Source: Xestospongia muta (taxonomy: Eukaryota > Porifera > Demospongiae > Haplosclerida > Petrosiidae). From it: a DNA stretch of 64,000 nt. The notes under the pieces were generated by a model. It was not told where the DNA came from and ran no database searches. It worked only from the letters and a program-made list of their open reading frames with translations. The stretch is taken from positions 15,872,192 through 15,936,191 of the forward strand of contig OY848917.1 of assembly GCA_963693285.1 (NCBI GenBank), given 5' to 3'. Numbering within the stretch: the first letter of the stretch is position 1; each line of letters opens with the position of its first letter. Below are positions 15,001 through 29,500 of the stretch, in pieces. A program made the position numbers and the translations under genes.

Positions 15001-18000
15001 TATTAACAATAATGGTTTTAATGCCTTTCATGGGAAGGTTGTCAGGCTTTACTATAATTTATCTCTCAGTAATAAGACTTGAAGCTTCTAGCTAGGTTTT
15101 CCTTTTTGGGTATATTTTGAGCATTTTATAGCTATAGCCTAGTATGAATTTTGAGCATACTGAATGGATTTTGTTTACAGTATTGCTTTTTGTTAGCTCA
15201 TTAAATGTTGGTGTTATTACTTGTCATCTAACAGTGTCCTTTACAATATAATAGGATGTAATTTTGATATAATGTAGTATGAATTCTAAATATATTTAAT
15301 GTGTTGTTGTGATTTTGTTAACTTTATTGTTTTGTTTTTCACATTTATGTTGGTGTGATTACTTGTCATCTGAATGTGTTCTTTAAAATATAATAGGAGG
15401 TAAGTGTGATATAATGTGTATGAATTCTAAGTCTTTTGAATTGAATGTTGTTATTTTATTTACCCTATTGTTTGTATTAACATTAATGGTTTTAATGCCT
15501 TGCATGGGAAGGTTGTCAGGCTGTACTAAAATTTATCTCTCAGTAATAAGACTTGAAGCTTCTAGCTAGGTTCTCCTTTTTAGGTATATTTTGAGCATTT
15601 TATAGCTATAGCCTAGTATGAATTTGAGCATACTGAATGGATTTTGTTTACAGTATTGCTTTTTGTTAGCTCATTAAATGTTGCTGTTATTACTTGTCAT
15701 CTAACTGTGTCCTTTACAATATAAAAGGATGTAATTTTGATACAATGTAGTATGAATTCTTAGTATATTGAATTTGTTGTTGTGATTTTGTTTACTTTAT
15801 TGTTTTGTTTTTCACATTTATGTTGGTGTGATTACTTGTCATCTGAATATGTTGTTTAAAATATAATAGGAGGTGAGTGTGATATAATGTAGTATGAATT
15901 CTAAATCTTTTGAATTGAATGTTGTTATTTTATTTACCCTATTGTTTGTATTAACAATAATGGTTTTAATGCTATTCATGAGAAGGTTGTCAGGCTGTAC
16001 TATAATTTATCTCTCAGTAATAAGACTTGAATCTTCTAGCTAGGTTTTCCTTTTTGGGTATATTTTGAGCATTTTATAGCTATAGCCTAGTATGAATTTT
16101 GAGCATACTGAATGGATTTTGTTTACAGTATTGCTTTTTGTTAGTTCATTAAATGTTAGTGTTATTACTTGTCATCTAACTGTGTCCTTTACAATATAAT
16201 AGGATGTAATTTTGATATAATTTACTATGAATTCTAAATATATTTAATGTGTTGTTGTGATTTTGTTAACTTTATTGTTTTGTTTTTCACATTTATGTTG
16301 GTGTGATTACTTGTCATCTGAATGTGTTGTTTAAAATATAATAGGAGGTAAGTGTGATATAATGTGGTATGAATTCTAAATCTTTTGAATTGAATGTTGT
16401 TATTTTATTTACCCTATTGTTTGTATTAACAATAATGGTTTTAATGCCTTGCATGGGAAGGTTGTCAGGCTGTACTATAATTTATCTTTCAGTAATAAGA
16501 CTTGAAGCTTCTAGCTAGGTTCTCCTTTTAGGTATATTTTGAGCATTTTATAGCTAGAGCCTAGTATGAATTTTGAGCATACTGAATGGATTTTGTTTAC
16601 AGTATTGCTTTTTGTTAGCTCATTAAATGTTGCTGTTAATACTTGTCATCTAACAGTGTCCTTTACAATATAATAGGATGTAATTTTGATATAATGTAGT
16701 ATGAATTCTAAATATATTTAATGTGTTGTTGTGATTTTGTTTACTTTATTGTTTTGTTTTTCACATTTATGTTGGTGTGATTACTTGTCATCTGAATGTG
16801 TTGATTAAAATATAATAGGAGGTAAGTGTGATATAATGTAGTATGAATTTTAAGTATTTAAATTGAATGTTGTTATTTTATTTACTCTATTGTTTGTATT
16901 AACAATAATGGTTTTAATGCCTTGCATGGGAAGGTTGTCAGGCTGTACTATAATTTATTTCTCAGTAATAAGACTTGAAGCTTCTAGCTAGGTTTTCCTT
17001 TTTGGGTATATTTTGAACATTTTATAGCTATAGCCTAGTATGAATTTTGAGCATACTGAATGGATTTTGTTTACAGTATTGCTTTTTGTTAGCTCATTAA
17101 ATGTTGGTGTTATTACTTGTCATCTAACAGTGTCCTTTACAATATAATAGGATGTAATTTTGATATAATGTAGTATGAATTCTAAATATATTTAATGTGT
17201 TGTTGTGATTTTGTTTACTTTATTGTTTTGTTTTTCACATTTATGTTGGTGTGATTACTTGTCATCTGAATGCGTTGTTTAAAATATAATAGCGGGTAAG
17301 TGTGATATAATGTAGTATGAATTCTAAGTCTTTTGAATTGAATGTTGTTATTTTATTTACCCTATTGTTTGTATTAATGTTAATGGTTTTAATGCCTTTC
17401 ATGGGAAGGTGTCAGGCTGTACTAAAATTTACCTTTCAGTAATAAGACTTGAAACTTCTAGCTAGGTTCTCCTTTTTAAGTATATCTTGAGCATTTTATA
17501 GCTATAGCCTAGTATGAATTTTGAGCATACTGAATGGATTTTGTTTACAGTATTTCTTTTTGTTAGCTCATTAAATGTTGGTGTTATTACTTGTCATCTA
17601 ACAGTGTCCTTTACAATATAATAGGATGTAATTTTGATATAATGTAGTATGAATTCTAAATATATTTAATGTGTTGTTGTGATTTTGTTTACTTTATTGT
17701 TTTGTTTTTCACATTTATGTTGGTGTGATTACTTGTCATCTGAATGTGTTGATTAAAATATAATAGTTGGTAAGTGTGATATAATGTAGTATGAATTTTA
17801 AGTATTTGAATTGAATATTGTTATTTTATTTACCCTATTGTTTGTATTAACAATAATGGTTTTAATGCCTTGCATGGGAAGGTTGTCAGGCTGTACTAAA
17901 ATTTATCTCTCAGTAATAAGACTTGAAACTTCTAGCTAGGTTCTCCTTTTTAGGTATATTTTGAGCACTTTATAGCTATAGCCTAGTATGAATTTTGAGC

Positions 18001-19560
18001 ATACTGAATGGATTTTGTTTACAGTATTGCTTTTTGTTAGCTCATTAAATTTGCTGTTAATACTTGTCATCTAACTGTGTCCTTTAAAATATAATAGGAT
18101 GTAATGTTGATACAATGTAGTATGAATTCTACCTATATTGAATGTGTTGTTGTGATTTTGTTTACTTTATTGTTTTGTTTTTCACATTTATGTTGGTGTG
18201 ATTACTTGTCATCTGAATGTGTTGTTTAAAATATAATAGGAGGTAAGTGTGATATAATGTAGTATGAATTCTAAAACTTTTGAATTGAATGTTGTTATTT
18301 TATTTACCCTATTGTTTGTATTAACAATAATGGTTTTAATGCCTTGCATGGGAAGGTTGTCAGGCTGTACTATAATTTATCTCTCAGTAATAAGACTTGA
18401 AGCTTCTAGCTAGGTTTTCCTTTTTAGGTATATTTTGAGCATTTTATAGCTAGAGCCTAGTATGAATTTTGAGCATACTGAATGGATTTTGTTTACAGTA
18501 TTTCTTTTTGTTAGCACATTTATGTTGCTGTTATTACTTGTCATCTAACTGTGTCCTTTGCAATATAATAGGATGTAATTTTGATGCAATGTAGTATGAA
18601 TTCTAAGTATATTGAATGTGTTGTTGTGATTTTGTTTACTTTATTGTTTTGTTTTTCACATTTATGTTGCTGTGATTATTTGTCATCTGAATGTGTTGTT
18701 TAATATATAATAGTCGGTAGGTGTGATATAATGTAGTATGAATTCTAAGTCTTTTGAATTGAATGTTGTTATTTTATTTACCCTATTGTTTGTATTAATG
18801 TTAATGGTTTTAATGCCTTGCATGGGAAGGTTGTCAGACTGTACTATAATTTATCTCTCAATAATAAGACTTGAAGCTTCTAGCTAGGTTTTTCTTTTTA
18901 GGTATATTTTAAGCATTTTATAGCTATAGCCTAGTATGAATTTTGAGCATACTGAATGGATTTTGTTTACAGTATTGCTTTTTGTTAGCTCATTAAATGT
19001 TGCTGTTAATACTTGTCATCTAACTGTGTCCTTTACAATATAATAGGATGTAATTTTGATACAATGTAGTATGAATTATTAGTATATAGAATGTGTTGTT
19101 GTGATTTTGTTTACTTTATTGTTTTGTTTTTCACATTTATGTTGGTGTGATTACTTGTCATCTGAATGTGTTGTTTAAAATATAATAGGAGGTAAGTGTG
19201 ATATAATGTGGTATGAATTCTAAATCTTTTGAATTGAATGTTGTTATTTTATTTACCCTATTGTTTGTATTAACATTAATGGTTTTAATGCCTTGCATAG
19301 GAAGGTGTCAGGCTGTACTATAATTTATCTCTCAATAATAAGACTTGAAGCTTCTAGCTAGGTTTTTCTTTTTAGCTATATTTTGAGCATTTTATAGTTA
19401 TAGCCTAGTATGAATTTTGAGCATACTGAATGGATTTTGTTTACAGTATTGCTTTTTGTTAGCACATTAATGTTGGTGTTATTACTTGTCATCTAACTGT
19501 GTTTTTTACAATATAATAGGATGTCGTTTTGATACAATGTAGTAGTAATTTATCTCTCAA
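1..19560 (+). repeat. Higher-order satellite array, about 41 units of ~475 bp
   Basis: The landmark TGTTTACAGTATTGC recurs at about 1, 477, 950, 1428, 1903, 2379 and so on to 19,439. That gives 41 intervals averaging about 474 bp with no other sequence between them. Each unit has three subunits, all opening with TAGTATGAATT. In the unit at 444-918 they are 135 bp (A, 444-578), 142 bp (B, 579-720) and 198 bp (C, 721-918). A and B share landmarks such as TTACTTGTCATCT and AATATAATAG, and C shares the opening, so all three look like diverged copies of one ancestral monomer. Units differ by scattered substitutions and small indels, for example AACAATAATGG versus AATGTTAATGG in C. The array runs off the left edge. 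I found no gene in it. Confidence 0.95.
444..918 (+). repeat. Representative satellite unit (subunits A, B, C)
   Basis: This is one complete higher-order unit, given as the reference for the array. A is 444-578, B 579-720 and C 721-918. The unit carries an acceptor-like TTTTGTTTACAG in A and a donor-like GGTAAGTG at the end of B. Each subunit opens with ATGAAT and can encode a short hydrophobic peptide in many copies. I take these as sequence properties, not as genes. Confidence 0.85.
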
Positions 19561-20424
19561 TAATAAGACTTGAAGCTTCTTGAGCATTTTATAGCTATAG
19601 CCTTGTATGAATTTTGAGCATACTGAATGTGTTCATTTTTATGTTGCTGTGATTACTTGTCATCTGAATGTGTTGTTAAACTATAATAGCCGGTTAGTTT
19701 GATATAATGTAGTATGAATTCTATGTCTTTTGAATTGAATGTTGTTATTTTATTTACCTTATTGTTTGCATTAACGTTAATTGTTTTTAATGCCTTGTGT
19801 GGGAAGCCTGTTAGGCTGTACTATGATTGTTTTGGATTGTGTGGTATCTATGTGTATCCTTTTTGTAATTTTATTTATTATATTGTTATATATAACCTAT
19901 GAAAGCAAAAAATGACATTAAAGTGAATGCATCTTGTAACTGGTGATTTCTGTATCAGCAATGGATTTTGTAACCCTAACTGTGATTACTATGATAGTAT
20001 TGCTTTTTGTTTTCACATTTATGTTACTGTTATTACTTGTCATCTAAACATGTCCTTTACAATATAATAGGATGTAATTTTGGTACAATGTAGTATGATT
20101 TAGTGAGTCAATGCTTGTTAGTAACCTTTTCAGAAAAGGTGTGAGTGAATTGTTTCATAAGGAATGCTCATTCTTCTTCTCTACGCTACAGAAAAATAAT
20201 TTTTTTTATTATAGTCACAAAACTAGTGTGAAGTTTCAATTTGTGTTTATAATGTCCAATTATTGAGAGTGATTTGACTCATATTTTGTTTGACTGTATA
20301 TAATGTTGTCTTAGTTTTTAATCTTACTAGTGTACTGAACTACTGATACATCTAAGTGTTGGTATAGGTAATATACTGATGTTATGATTCATATTAATGT
20401 GTTAATTAATAATATATAATTTAG

Positions 20425-20523
20425 GGTGGATTGACTGCAGTCATGTTAGCAGCAGAGAATGGACACAGACATGTTGTTTTTAATTTAATACAGAAAGGAG
20501 CCAATCTAGATCTTTTCAACAAA
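20425..20523 (+). CDS. Ankyrin-repeat exon A1
   Basis: This 99-bp phase-0 exon lies between TTTAG and GTAAAT. It encodes one 33-residue ankyrin repeat with the GLTAVMLAAENGH core and a GANLDL end. Its peptide is repeated in exons B1 (27,408) and C1 (31,558). It is the first exon seen after the satellite array. Confidence 0.85.
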
Positions 20524-23500
20524 GTAAATGTTCATTTGCACATGTTATATTTAAAAGTCAGTATAACTGAAGATAAATTGTAAATTCTTTTCCTTAAAGA
20601 GAAATATTGGTTGTTTTACTATCATAATAATGGTTGAAAATCGTCTTTTAAGAATATGCCAAAAATGACGAATATTGTAAGTAGAAGAGGATGCCAAGAC
20701 TTTATTAGAATATTTGAAAAGGTCTTGTTTGTTTTTATAACATGTGTTTTAAGCGGTTTTTCTACCTATTCTTATTTGGCACCATCAAATATATAGACAT
20801 CACTTTTTAAAAAACTTTTCAATTATCAATTCAGATGCACACACCAAAATAGCAGTGATGGACAGGAATTGAAGCATCATTTGTTTAGCTTTTAATTTAT
20901 CATTTTAAATTGTTTAAAAATAGAATTGTTACGTACGTACATAGGACAGCAATTGTCATGTAGACTACTTGAATTTGTATTTTACTGGCTACTAAATAAA
21001 TATGTGAGATTATTTGTAGGTTTTGCGACAGTGATGAGAATTCATCTGGTTATAAAACTAGAGAGTATTGTAAATTTAAAGCTCATAATAATTATAACAC
21101 TGGTATATGTCTGTAACTGGTATGCTTCTTACTGTTATTAACAAGTCCCCAATTGAAAAGCTGACCTTTTTTATTGTACAGACTGTTATAGACCTGTAAT
21201 TTGGAGATGCAATAATTGTCTGACAGAGATGATGTTGGTTAGAGTTGTAAATAATATAATTAGAGAGTCATATGGAAAGACAAAGATGATTATAGCTGAT
21301 ATGCTAAGTACATAAAGATCTCCATGTTACATTTTTATCAGATGGTGGTCTGTTTACTTAATAGTATAGACCTAAATTGTAATAATTTTTGCATCTTGTT
21401 TATCAGTCCCTCATATTACATTGTATATACTTTAACCATCTTACATGAATTAGTCTTTAAAAACGTATTTAAGTAATAAAGGCTTACTAGTATTAGATGT
21501 AGTCATGTCCTACATATACAACAATACTTACATGTAGACAATATATGTACGTAACATGTTATAATGTTAATGACAAAATACAGAAATATAAGAAATATAG
21601 AGTGTTAGGAGTTTCACTTTACAGTTGATTGTTTGTGTGTTTTCTTTAATAGAGTGGATGGGCAGCTCTTCATTATGCAAGTTCTAAAGGACATAGTGAC
21701 ATCGTTGAACTATTACTCAACCATAATGTTGATATCAATGTTGTTACTGAGGTAATTGAGATGATGAGAATGAACTATTTTGTTTAAGTTGTGCGAATAG
21801 ATAATAACCATTAGAGAAGACATACAATAGATATGGTAATGATATAAGACTACTTTACCTAACTCTAAGAAGTATATAAAGCAGGTGGTAGAACCAGTAT
21901 AAGGGCAGCACAATGTTTTTCTTCATTCTTGTTATTGTTCTGTTTGTGCCAACATAATAACACAACTAGAAGACTTTAAAGATTATTTTATACAAAAATT
22001 TATGGTTTTAGATAAGTATATAGTTTTAGAAGTTTTATTTCAAGTGCTTTAAGAATGAAAGTAATAATTTTGACAGAGCTTGAAGTAGTAACCCATTTTT
22101 ATGCCTTAATTATTTAAGATTATATTAATGAAGATGTAAGAGAGGTGATAAATGTAAAGAGAGGTCAGTAAATCAGTTGTATTCTGGAAATGAAGAAACC
22201 AGCATACTTTGAGTAGATTGGTAGTTGAATTAGTTATTTCTAGCTTGATTATGGTTTTTAATGCCTTGAATGGGAAGGTTGTCTGGCTGTACTATAATTT
22301 ATCTTTTAGTAATAAGACTTGAAGCTTCTTGCTAGGTTTTCCTTTTTAGGTATATTTTGAGCATTTTATAGTTTTTCACATTTATGTTGCTGTGATTACT
22401 TGTCATCTGAATGTGTTGTTTAAAATATAATAGCGGGTAAGTGTAAGTGTGATATAATGTAGTATGAATTCTAAATCTTTTGAATTGAATGTTGTTATTT
22501 TATTTACCCTATTGTTTGTATTAATGTTAATGGTTTTAATGCCTTGCATGGGAAGGTTGTCAGGTTGTACTATAATTTATCTTTTAGTAATAAGACTTGA
22601 AGCTTCTTGCTAGGTTTTCCTTTTTAGGTATATTTTGAGCATTTTATAGCTATAGCCTAGTATGAATTTTGAGCATACTAAATGTGTTGTTGTGATTTTG
22701 TTTACAGTATTGCTTTTTGTTAGTACATTTATGTTGGTGTTATTACTTGTCATCTAACTGTGTCCTTTACAATATAATAGGATGTAATTTTGATACAATG
22801 TAGTATGAATTCTAAGTATATTGAATGTGTTGTTGTGATTTTGTTTACTTTATTGTTTTGTTTTTCACATTTACGTTGCTGTGATTACTTGTCATCTGAA
22901 TGTGTTGTTGTTAAAAATATAAAAGGAGCTAAGTGTGTTTTAACATAGCATGTGTATCCACTTTTGCAATTATTAACCTCGCTGCACATGGGCGCAAAGC
23001 GAGGTTACTGTAGTCTGTCAGTGTGTGTGAGTGTGTGTCTGCACTGTATGGTACCGGGGATTGTTATAAAACTGCTATAACTTAGCAAGCGAAGTGTTAT
23101 CAGCTACCAACGTTTAGCAACGATTTGAAAAACGTGTGGACTTTACAACAGTAGTATCAAGAACATCGTCAATGAAAACCTAAGCTTAAAACTTGCAAAA
23201 GAATTTTCAGGCTGCAGAGGTCAAGGTGCCATTTCTCAAAAAGTAAAAACTTAGTGTTGGAGATTTTTTAGTATGTTGTAGACAATCTCAGAGGAATACG
23301 CATCAGCAAGACAGAAGGCTGTTGGTCAAAGCAATCATCATAAAAGTTTTAAATTGAAAAGTGTTTTCAAGATTGTACATGGACTTGGAGCAAAGTGATG
23401 CATTCAGGAAACGTCTCAGAGCACTGAAAAAACTGCTACTAATAGATAATATATTCATTTATATTTGTATTACATTTATCTCTCAGTAATAAGACTTGAA

Positions 23501-26500
23501 GCTTCTTGCTAGGTTTTTCTTTTTAGGTATATTTTAAGCATTTTATAGCTATAGCCTTGTATGAATTTTGAGCATACTGAATGAATTATGTTTACAGTAT
23601 TTCTTTTTGTTAGCACATTTATGTTGCTGTTATTACTTGTCATCTAACTGTGTCCTTTACAATATAATAGGATGTAATTTTGATGCAATGTAGTATGAAT
23701 TCTAAGTATATTGAATGTGTTGTTGTGATTTTGTTTACTTTATTGTTTTGTTTTTCACATTTATGTTGCTGTGATTATTTGTCATCTGAATGTGTTGTTT
23801 AATATATAATAGTCGGTAGGTGTGATATAATGTAGTATGAATTCTAAATCTTTTGAAATGAATGTTGTTATTTTGTTTACCCTATTGTTTGTATTAACAT
23901 TAATGGTTTTTAATGCCTTGCATGGGAAGGTTGTCAGGCTGTACTATAATTTATCTCTCAGTAATAAGACTTGTAGCTTCTAGCTAGGTTCTCCTTTTTA
24001 GGTATATTTTGAGCATTTTATGCTATAGCCTAGTATGAATTTTGAGCATACTGAATGGATTTTGTTTACAGTATTGCTTTTTGTTAGCTCATTAAATGTT
24101 GCTGTTAATACTTGTCATCTAACAGTGTCCTTTACAATATAATAGGATGTAATTTTGATATAATGTAGTATGAATTCTAAATATATTGAATGTGTTGTTG
24201 TGATTTTGTTTACTTTATTGTTTTGTTTTTCACATTTATGTTGGTGTGATTACTTGTCATCTGAATATGTTGTTTAAAATATTATAGGGGGTAAGTGTGA
24301 TATAATGTAGTATGAATTCTAAGTCTTTTGAATTGAATGTTGTTATTTTATTTACCCTATTGTTTTTATTAACAATAATGGTTTTTAATGCCTTGCATGG
24401 GAAGGTTGTCTGGCTGTACTATAATTTATCTCTCAGTAATAAGTCTTGAAGCTTCTTGCTAGGTTATCATTTTTAGGTACATTTTGAGCATTTTATAGCT
24501 ATAGCCTAGTATGAATTTTGAGCATACTGAATGGATTTTGTTTACAGTATTGCTTTTTGTTAGCACATTAATGTTGGTGTTATTACTTGTCATCTAACTG
24601 TGTCCTTTATAATATAATAGGATGTAATTTTGATACAATATAGTATGAATTCTAAGTATATTGAATGTGTTGTTGTGATTTTGTTTACTTTATTGTTTTG
24701 TTTTTCACATTTATGTTGGTGTGATTACTTGTCATCTGAATGTGTTGTTTAAAATATAATAGGAGGTAAGTGTGATATAATATAGTATGAATTCTAAGTC
24801 TTTTGAATTGACTGTTGTTATTTTATTTACCCTATTGTTTGTATTAATGTTAATGGTTTTAATGCATGGGAAGGTTGTCAGGCTGTACTATAATTTATCT
24901 CTCAATAATAAGACTTGAAGCTTCTTGCTAGGTTTTCCTTTTTAGGTATATTTTGAGCATTTTATAGCTATAGCCTAGTATGAATTTTGAGCGTATTGAA
25001 TGGATATTGTTTTCAGTATTGCTTTTTATTAGCACATTGCTGTTATTACTTATCATCTAACTGTGTCCTTTACAATATAATAGGACGTAATTTTGATAGA
25101 ATCTAGTATGAATTCTATGTATATTGAATGTGTTGTTGTGATTTTGTTTACTTTATTGTTTATTTTGACATTTATGTTGCTGTGATTACTTGTCATCTGA
25201 ATGTGTTGTTTAAAATATAATAGTGGGTAAGTGTGATATAATGTAGTATGAATTCTAAGTCTTTTGCATTGAATGTTGTTATTTTATTTACCCTATTGTT
25301 TGTATTAAAGTTAATGGTTTTAATGCCTTGCATGGGAAGGTTGTCAGGCTGTACTATAATTTATCTCTCAGTAATAAGACTTGAAGCTTCTTGCTAGGTT
25401 TTTCTTTTTAGGTATATTTTAAGCATTTTATAGCTATAGCCTTGTATGAATTTTGAGCATACTGAATGAATTATGTTTACAGTATTTCTTTTTGTTAGCA
25501 CATTAATGTTGCTGTTATTACTTGTCATCTAACTGTGTCCTTTACAATATAATAGGATGTAATTTTGATGCAATGTAGTATGAATTCTAAGTATATTGAA
25601 TGTGTTGTTGTGATTTTGTTTACTTTATTGTTTTGTTTTTCACATTTATGTTGCTGTGATTATTTGTCATCTGAATGTGTTGTTTAATATATAATAGTCG
25701 GTAGGTGTGATATAATGTAGTATGAATTCTAAATCTTTTGAAATGAATGTTGTTATTTTGTTTACCCTATTGTTTGTATTAACATTAATGGTTTTTAATG
25801 CCTTGCATGGGAAGGTTGTCAGGCTGTACTATAATTTATCTCTCAGTAATAAGACTTGTAGCTTCTAGCTAGGTTCTCCTTTTTAGGTATATTTTGAGCA
25901 TTTTATGGCTATAGCCTAGTATGAATTTTGAGCATACTGAATGGATTTTGTTTACAGTATTGCTTTTTGTTAGCTCATTAAATATTGCTGTTAATACTTG
26001 TCATCTAACAGTGTCCTTTACAATATAATAGGATGTAATTTTGATATAATGTAGTATGAATTCTAAATATATTTAAAGTGTTGTTGTGAATTTGTTTACT
26101 TTATTGTTTTGTTTTTCACATTTATGTTGGTGTAATTACTTGTCATCTGAATGTGTTGTTTAAAATATAATAGCGGGTAAGTGGGATATAATGTAGTATG
26201 AATTCTAAGTCTTTTGAATTGAATGTTGTTATTTTATTTACCCTATTGTTTGTATTAATGTTAATGGTTTTAATGCCCTGCATGGGAAGGTTGTCAGACT
26301 GTACTATAATTTATCTCTCAATAGTAAGACTTGAAGCTTCTAGCTAGGTTTTCCTTTTTAGGTTTATTTTGAGCATTTTATAGCTATAGCCTAGTATGAA
26401 TTTTGAGCATACTGAATGGATTTTGTTTACAGTATTGCTTTTTGTTAGCACATTAATGTTGCTGTTATTACTTGTCTTCTAACTGTGTCCTTTACAATAT

Positions 26501-29500
26501 AATAGGATGTAATTTTGATACAATGTAGTAGTAATTTATCTCTCAATAATAAGACTTGAAGCTTCTTGAGCATTTTATAGCTATAGCCTTGTATGAATTT
26601 TGAGCATACTGAATGTGTTCATTTTTATGTTGCTGTGATTACTTGTCATCTGAATGTGTTGTTTAAACTATTATAGCCGGTTAGTTTGATATAATGTAGT
26701 ATGAATTCTATGTCTTTTGAATTGAATGTTGTTATTTTATTTACCTTATTGTTTGCATTAACGTTAATTGTTTTTAATGCCTTGTGTGGGAAGCCTGTTA
26801 AGCTGTACTATGATTGTTTTGGATTGTGTGGTATCTATGTGTATCCTTTTTGTAATTTTATTTATTATATTGTTATATATAACCTATGAAAGCAAAAAAT
26901 GACATTAAAGTGAATGCATCTTGTAACTGGCGATTTCTGTATCAGCAATGGATTTTGTAACCCTAACTGTGATTACTATGATAGTATTGCTTTTTGTTTG
27001 CACATTTATGTTACTGTTATTACTTGTCATCTAAACATGTCCTTTACAATATAATAGGATGTAATTTTGGTACAATGTAGTATGATTTAGTGAGTCAATG
27101 CTTGTTAGTAACCTTTTCAGAAAAGGTGTGAGTGAATTGTTTCATAAGGAATGTTCATTTTTTCTCTACGCTACAGAAAAATAATTTTTTTATTATAGTC
27201 ACAAAACTAGTGTGAAGTTTCAATTTGTGTTTATAATGTCCAATTATTGAGAGTGATTTGACTCATATTTTGTTTGACTGTATATAATGTTGTCTTAGTT
27301 TTTAATCTTACTAGTATACTGAACTACTGATACATCTAAGTGTTGGTATAGGTGATATACTGATGTTATGATTCATATTAATGTGTTAATTAATAATATA
27401 TATTTAGGGTGGATTGACTGCAGTCATGTTAGCCGCAGAGAATGGACACAGACATGTTGTTTTTAATTTAATACAGAAAGGAGCCAATCTAGATCTTTTC
27501 AACAAAGTAAGTGTTCATGTGCAAATGTTATATTTAAAAGTCAGTATAACTGAAGATAAATTGTAAATCCTTTTCCTTAAAGAGAAATATTGGTTGTTTT
27601 ACTATCATAATAATGGTTGAAAATTGTCTTTTAAGAATATGCCAAAAATGACGAATATTGTAAGTAGAAGAGGATGCCAAGACTTTATTAGAATATTTGA
27701 AAAAGTCTTGTTTGTTTTTATAACATATGTGTTAAGCAGTTTTTCTACCTATTCTTATTTGGCACCATCAAATATATAGACATCACTTTTTAAAAAATTT
27801 TTCAATTATCAATTCAGATGCACACACCAAAATAGCAGTGATGGACAGGAATTGAAACATCATTTGTTTAGCTTTTAATTTATCATTTTAAATTGTTTAA
27901 AAATAGAATTGTTACGTACGTACATAGGACAGCAATTATCATGTAGACTACTTGAATTTGTATCTTACTGGCTACTAGATAAATATGTGAGATTATTTGT
28001 AGGTTTGTGACAGTCCTGAGAGCACAATTTCATCTGGTTATAAAAGTAGAGAGTATTATAAATTTAAAGCTCATAATAATTATAACACTGGTATATGTCT
28101 GTAACTTGTATGCTTCTTGCTGTTATTAACAAATCCCCAATTGAAAAGCTGACCTTTTTTTGTTGTACAGACTGTTATAGACCTGTAGTTTGTGAGATGC
28201 AATAATTGTCTGACAGAGATGATGCTGGTTAGACTTGTAAATAATATAATTAGAGAGTCATATGGAAAGACAAAGATGATTATAGCTGATATGCTAAGCA
28301 CATAAAGATCTCCATGTTACAATTTTATCAGATGGTGGTCTGTTTACTTAATAGTATAGACCTAAATTGTAATAATTTTTGCATCTTGTTTATCAGTCCC
28401 TCATATTACATTGTATATACTTTAACCATCTTACATGAAATAGTCTTTAAAAAATTATTTAAATAATAAAGGCTTACTAGTATTAGATGTAGTCATGTCC
28501 TACATATACAACAATACTTACATGTAGACAATATATGTACGTAATATGTTATAATGTTAATGACAAAATACAGAAATATAAGAAATATAGAGTGTTAGGA
28601 GTTTCACTTTACAGTTGATTGTTTGTGTGTTTTCTTTAATAGAGTGGACGGGCAGCTCTTCATTATGCAAGTTCTAAAGGACATAGTGACATTGTTGAAC
28701 TGTTACTCAACCATAATGTTGATATCAATGTTGTTACTGAGGTAATTGAGATCATGAGAATGAACTGTATTGTTTAAGTTGTGTGAATGGATAGTAACTA
28801 TTAGAGAAGACATAACAAAGATATGGTAATGATATAAGACTACTTTACCTAACTCTAAGAAGTATATAAAGCAGGTGGTAGAACCAGTATAAGGGCAGCA
28901 CAATGTTTTTCTTCATTCTTGTTATTGTTCTTTTTGTGCCAACATAATTACAAAACTAGAAGTTTTTAAAGATTATTTTATACAAAAATTTATGGTTTTA
29001 GATAAGTATCTAGTTTTAGAAGTTTTATTTCAAGTGCTTTAAAATGAAAGTATTAATTTTTACAGAGCTTGAAGTAGGAAGCTATTTTTATGCCTAATTA
29101 GTTAATAGACCTAAATCCTAATAATGTTATGTTTGCATCTTAGCACATTTATGTTGCTGTTATTACATGTCATCTGACTGTGTCCTTTACAATATAATAG
29201 GACATAATTTTGATAAAATGTAGTATGAATTCTAAGTATATTGAATGTGTTGTATATAATAGGATGTAATTTTGATACAATATAGTATGAATTCTAAGTA
29301 TATTGAATGTGTTGTTGTGATTTTGTTTACTTTATTGTTTATTTTGACATTTATGTTGCTGTGATTACTTGTCATCTGAATGTGTTGTTTAAAATATAAT
29401 AGTGGGTAAGTGTGATATAATGTAGTATGAATTCTAAGTCTTTTGCATTGAATGTTGTTATTTTATTTACCCTATTGTTTGTATTAAAGTTAATGGTTTT

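Larger units (their letters stand above)
19540..22100 (+). repeat. Segmental duplication copy A (satellite edge plus ankyrin exons)
   Basis: This block recurs as copy B about 6.99 kb downstream and as copy C about 4.15 kb beyond that. It starts with degenerate satellite (a C-type subunit at 19,714), continues through unique sequence, and includes two ankyrin exons (20,425-20,523 and 21,653-21,751) with their introns. A differs from B by scattered substitutions and short indels, so the copies are not an exact assembly duplicate. The short reading frames at 19,714-19,902 and 20,926-21,141 sit in repeat or intron and are not supported as genes. Confidence 0.85.
26520..29090 (+). repeat. Segmental duplication copy B
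   Basis: This block matches copy A with an offset of about 6,985 bp across satellite edge, ankyrin exons and introns. Exon spacing is close to A (27,408 and 28,643 here). It is also the closest relative of copy C, with an offset of 4,150 bp at the exons. Differences from A include an indel near 27,163 and GCGACAGTGATGAG versus GTGACAGTCCTGAG in the intron. Confidence 0.85.

Noticed and set aside
1..19560. CRISPR-like regular repeat spacing
   Set aside because: The whole 475-bp unit is repeated with no unique spacers, and the window is eukaryotic.
20926..21141. 71-codon frame in copy A intron
   Set aside because: It is broken in copies B and C by indels and stops, and it lies in intron sequence between two ankyrin exons.
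28080..28301. 73-codon minus-strand frame, repeated at 32,230
   Set aside because: It is duplicated only because the intron is duplicated. It is absent from copy A and has no recognisable protein features.
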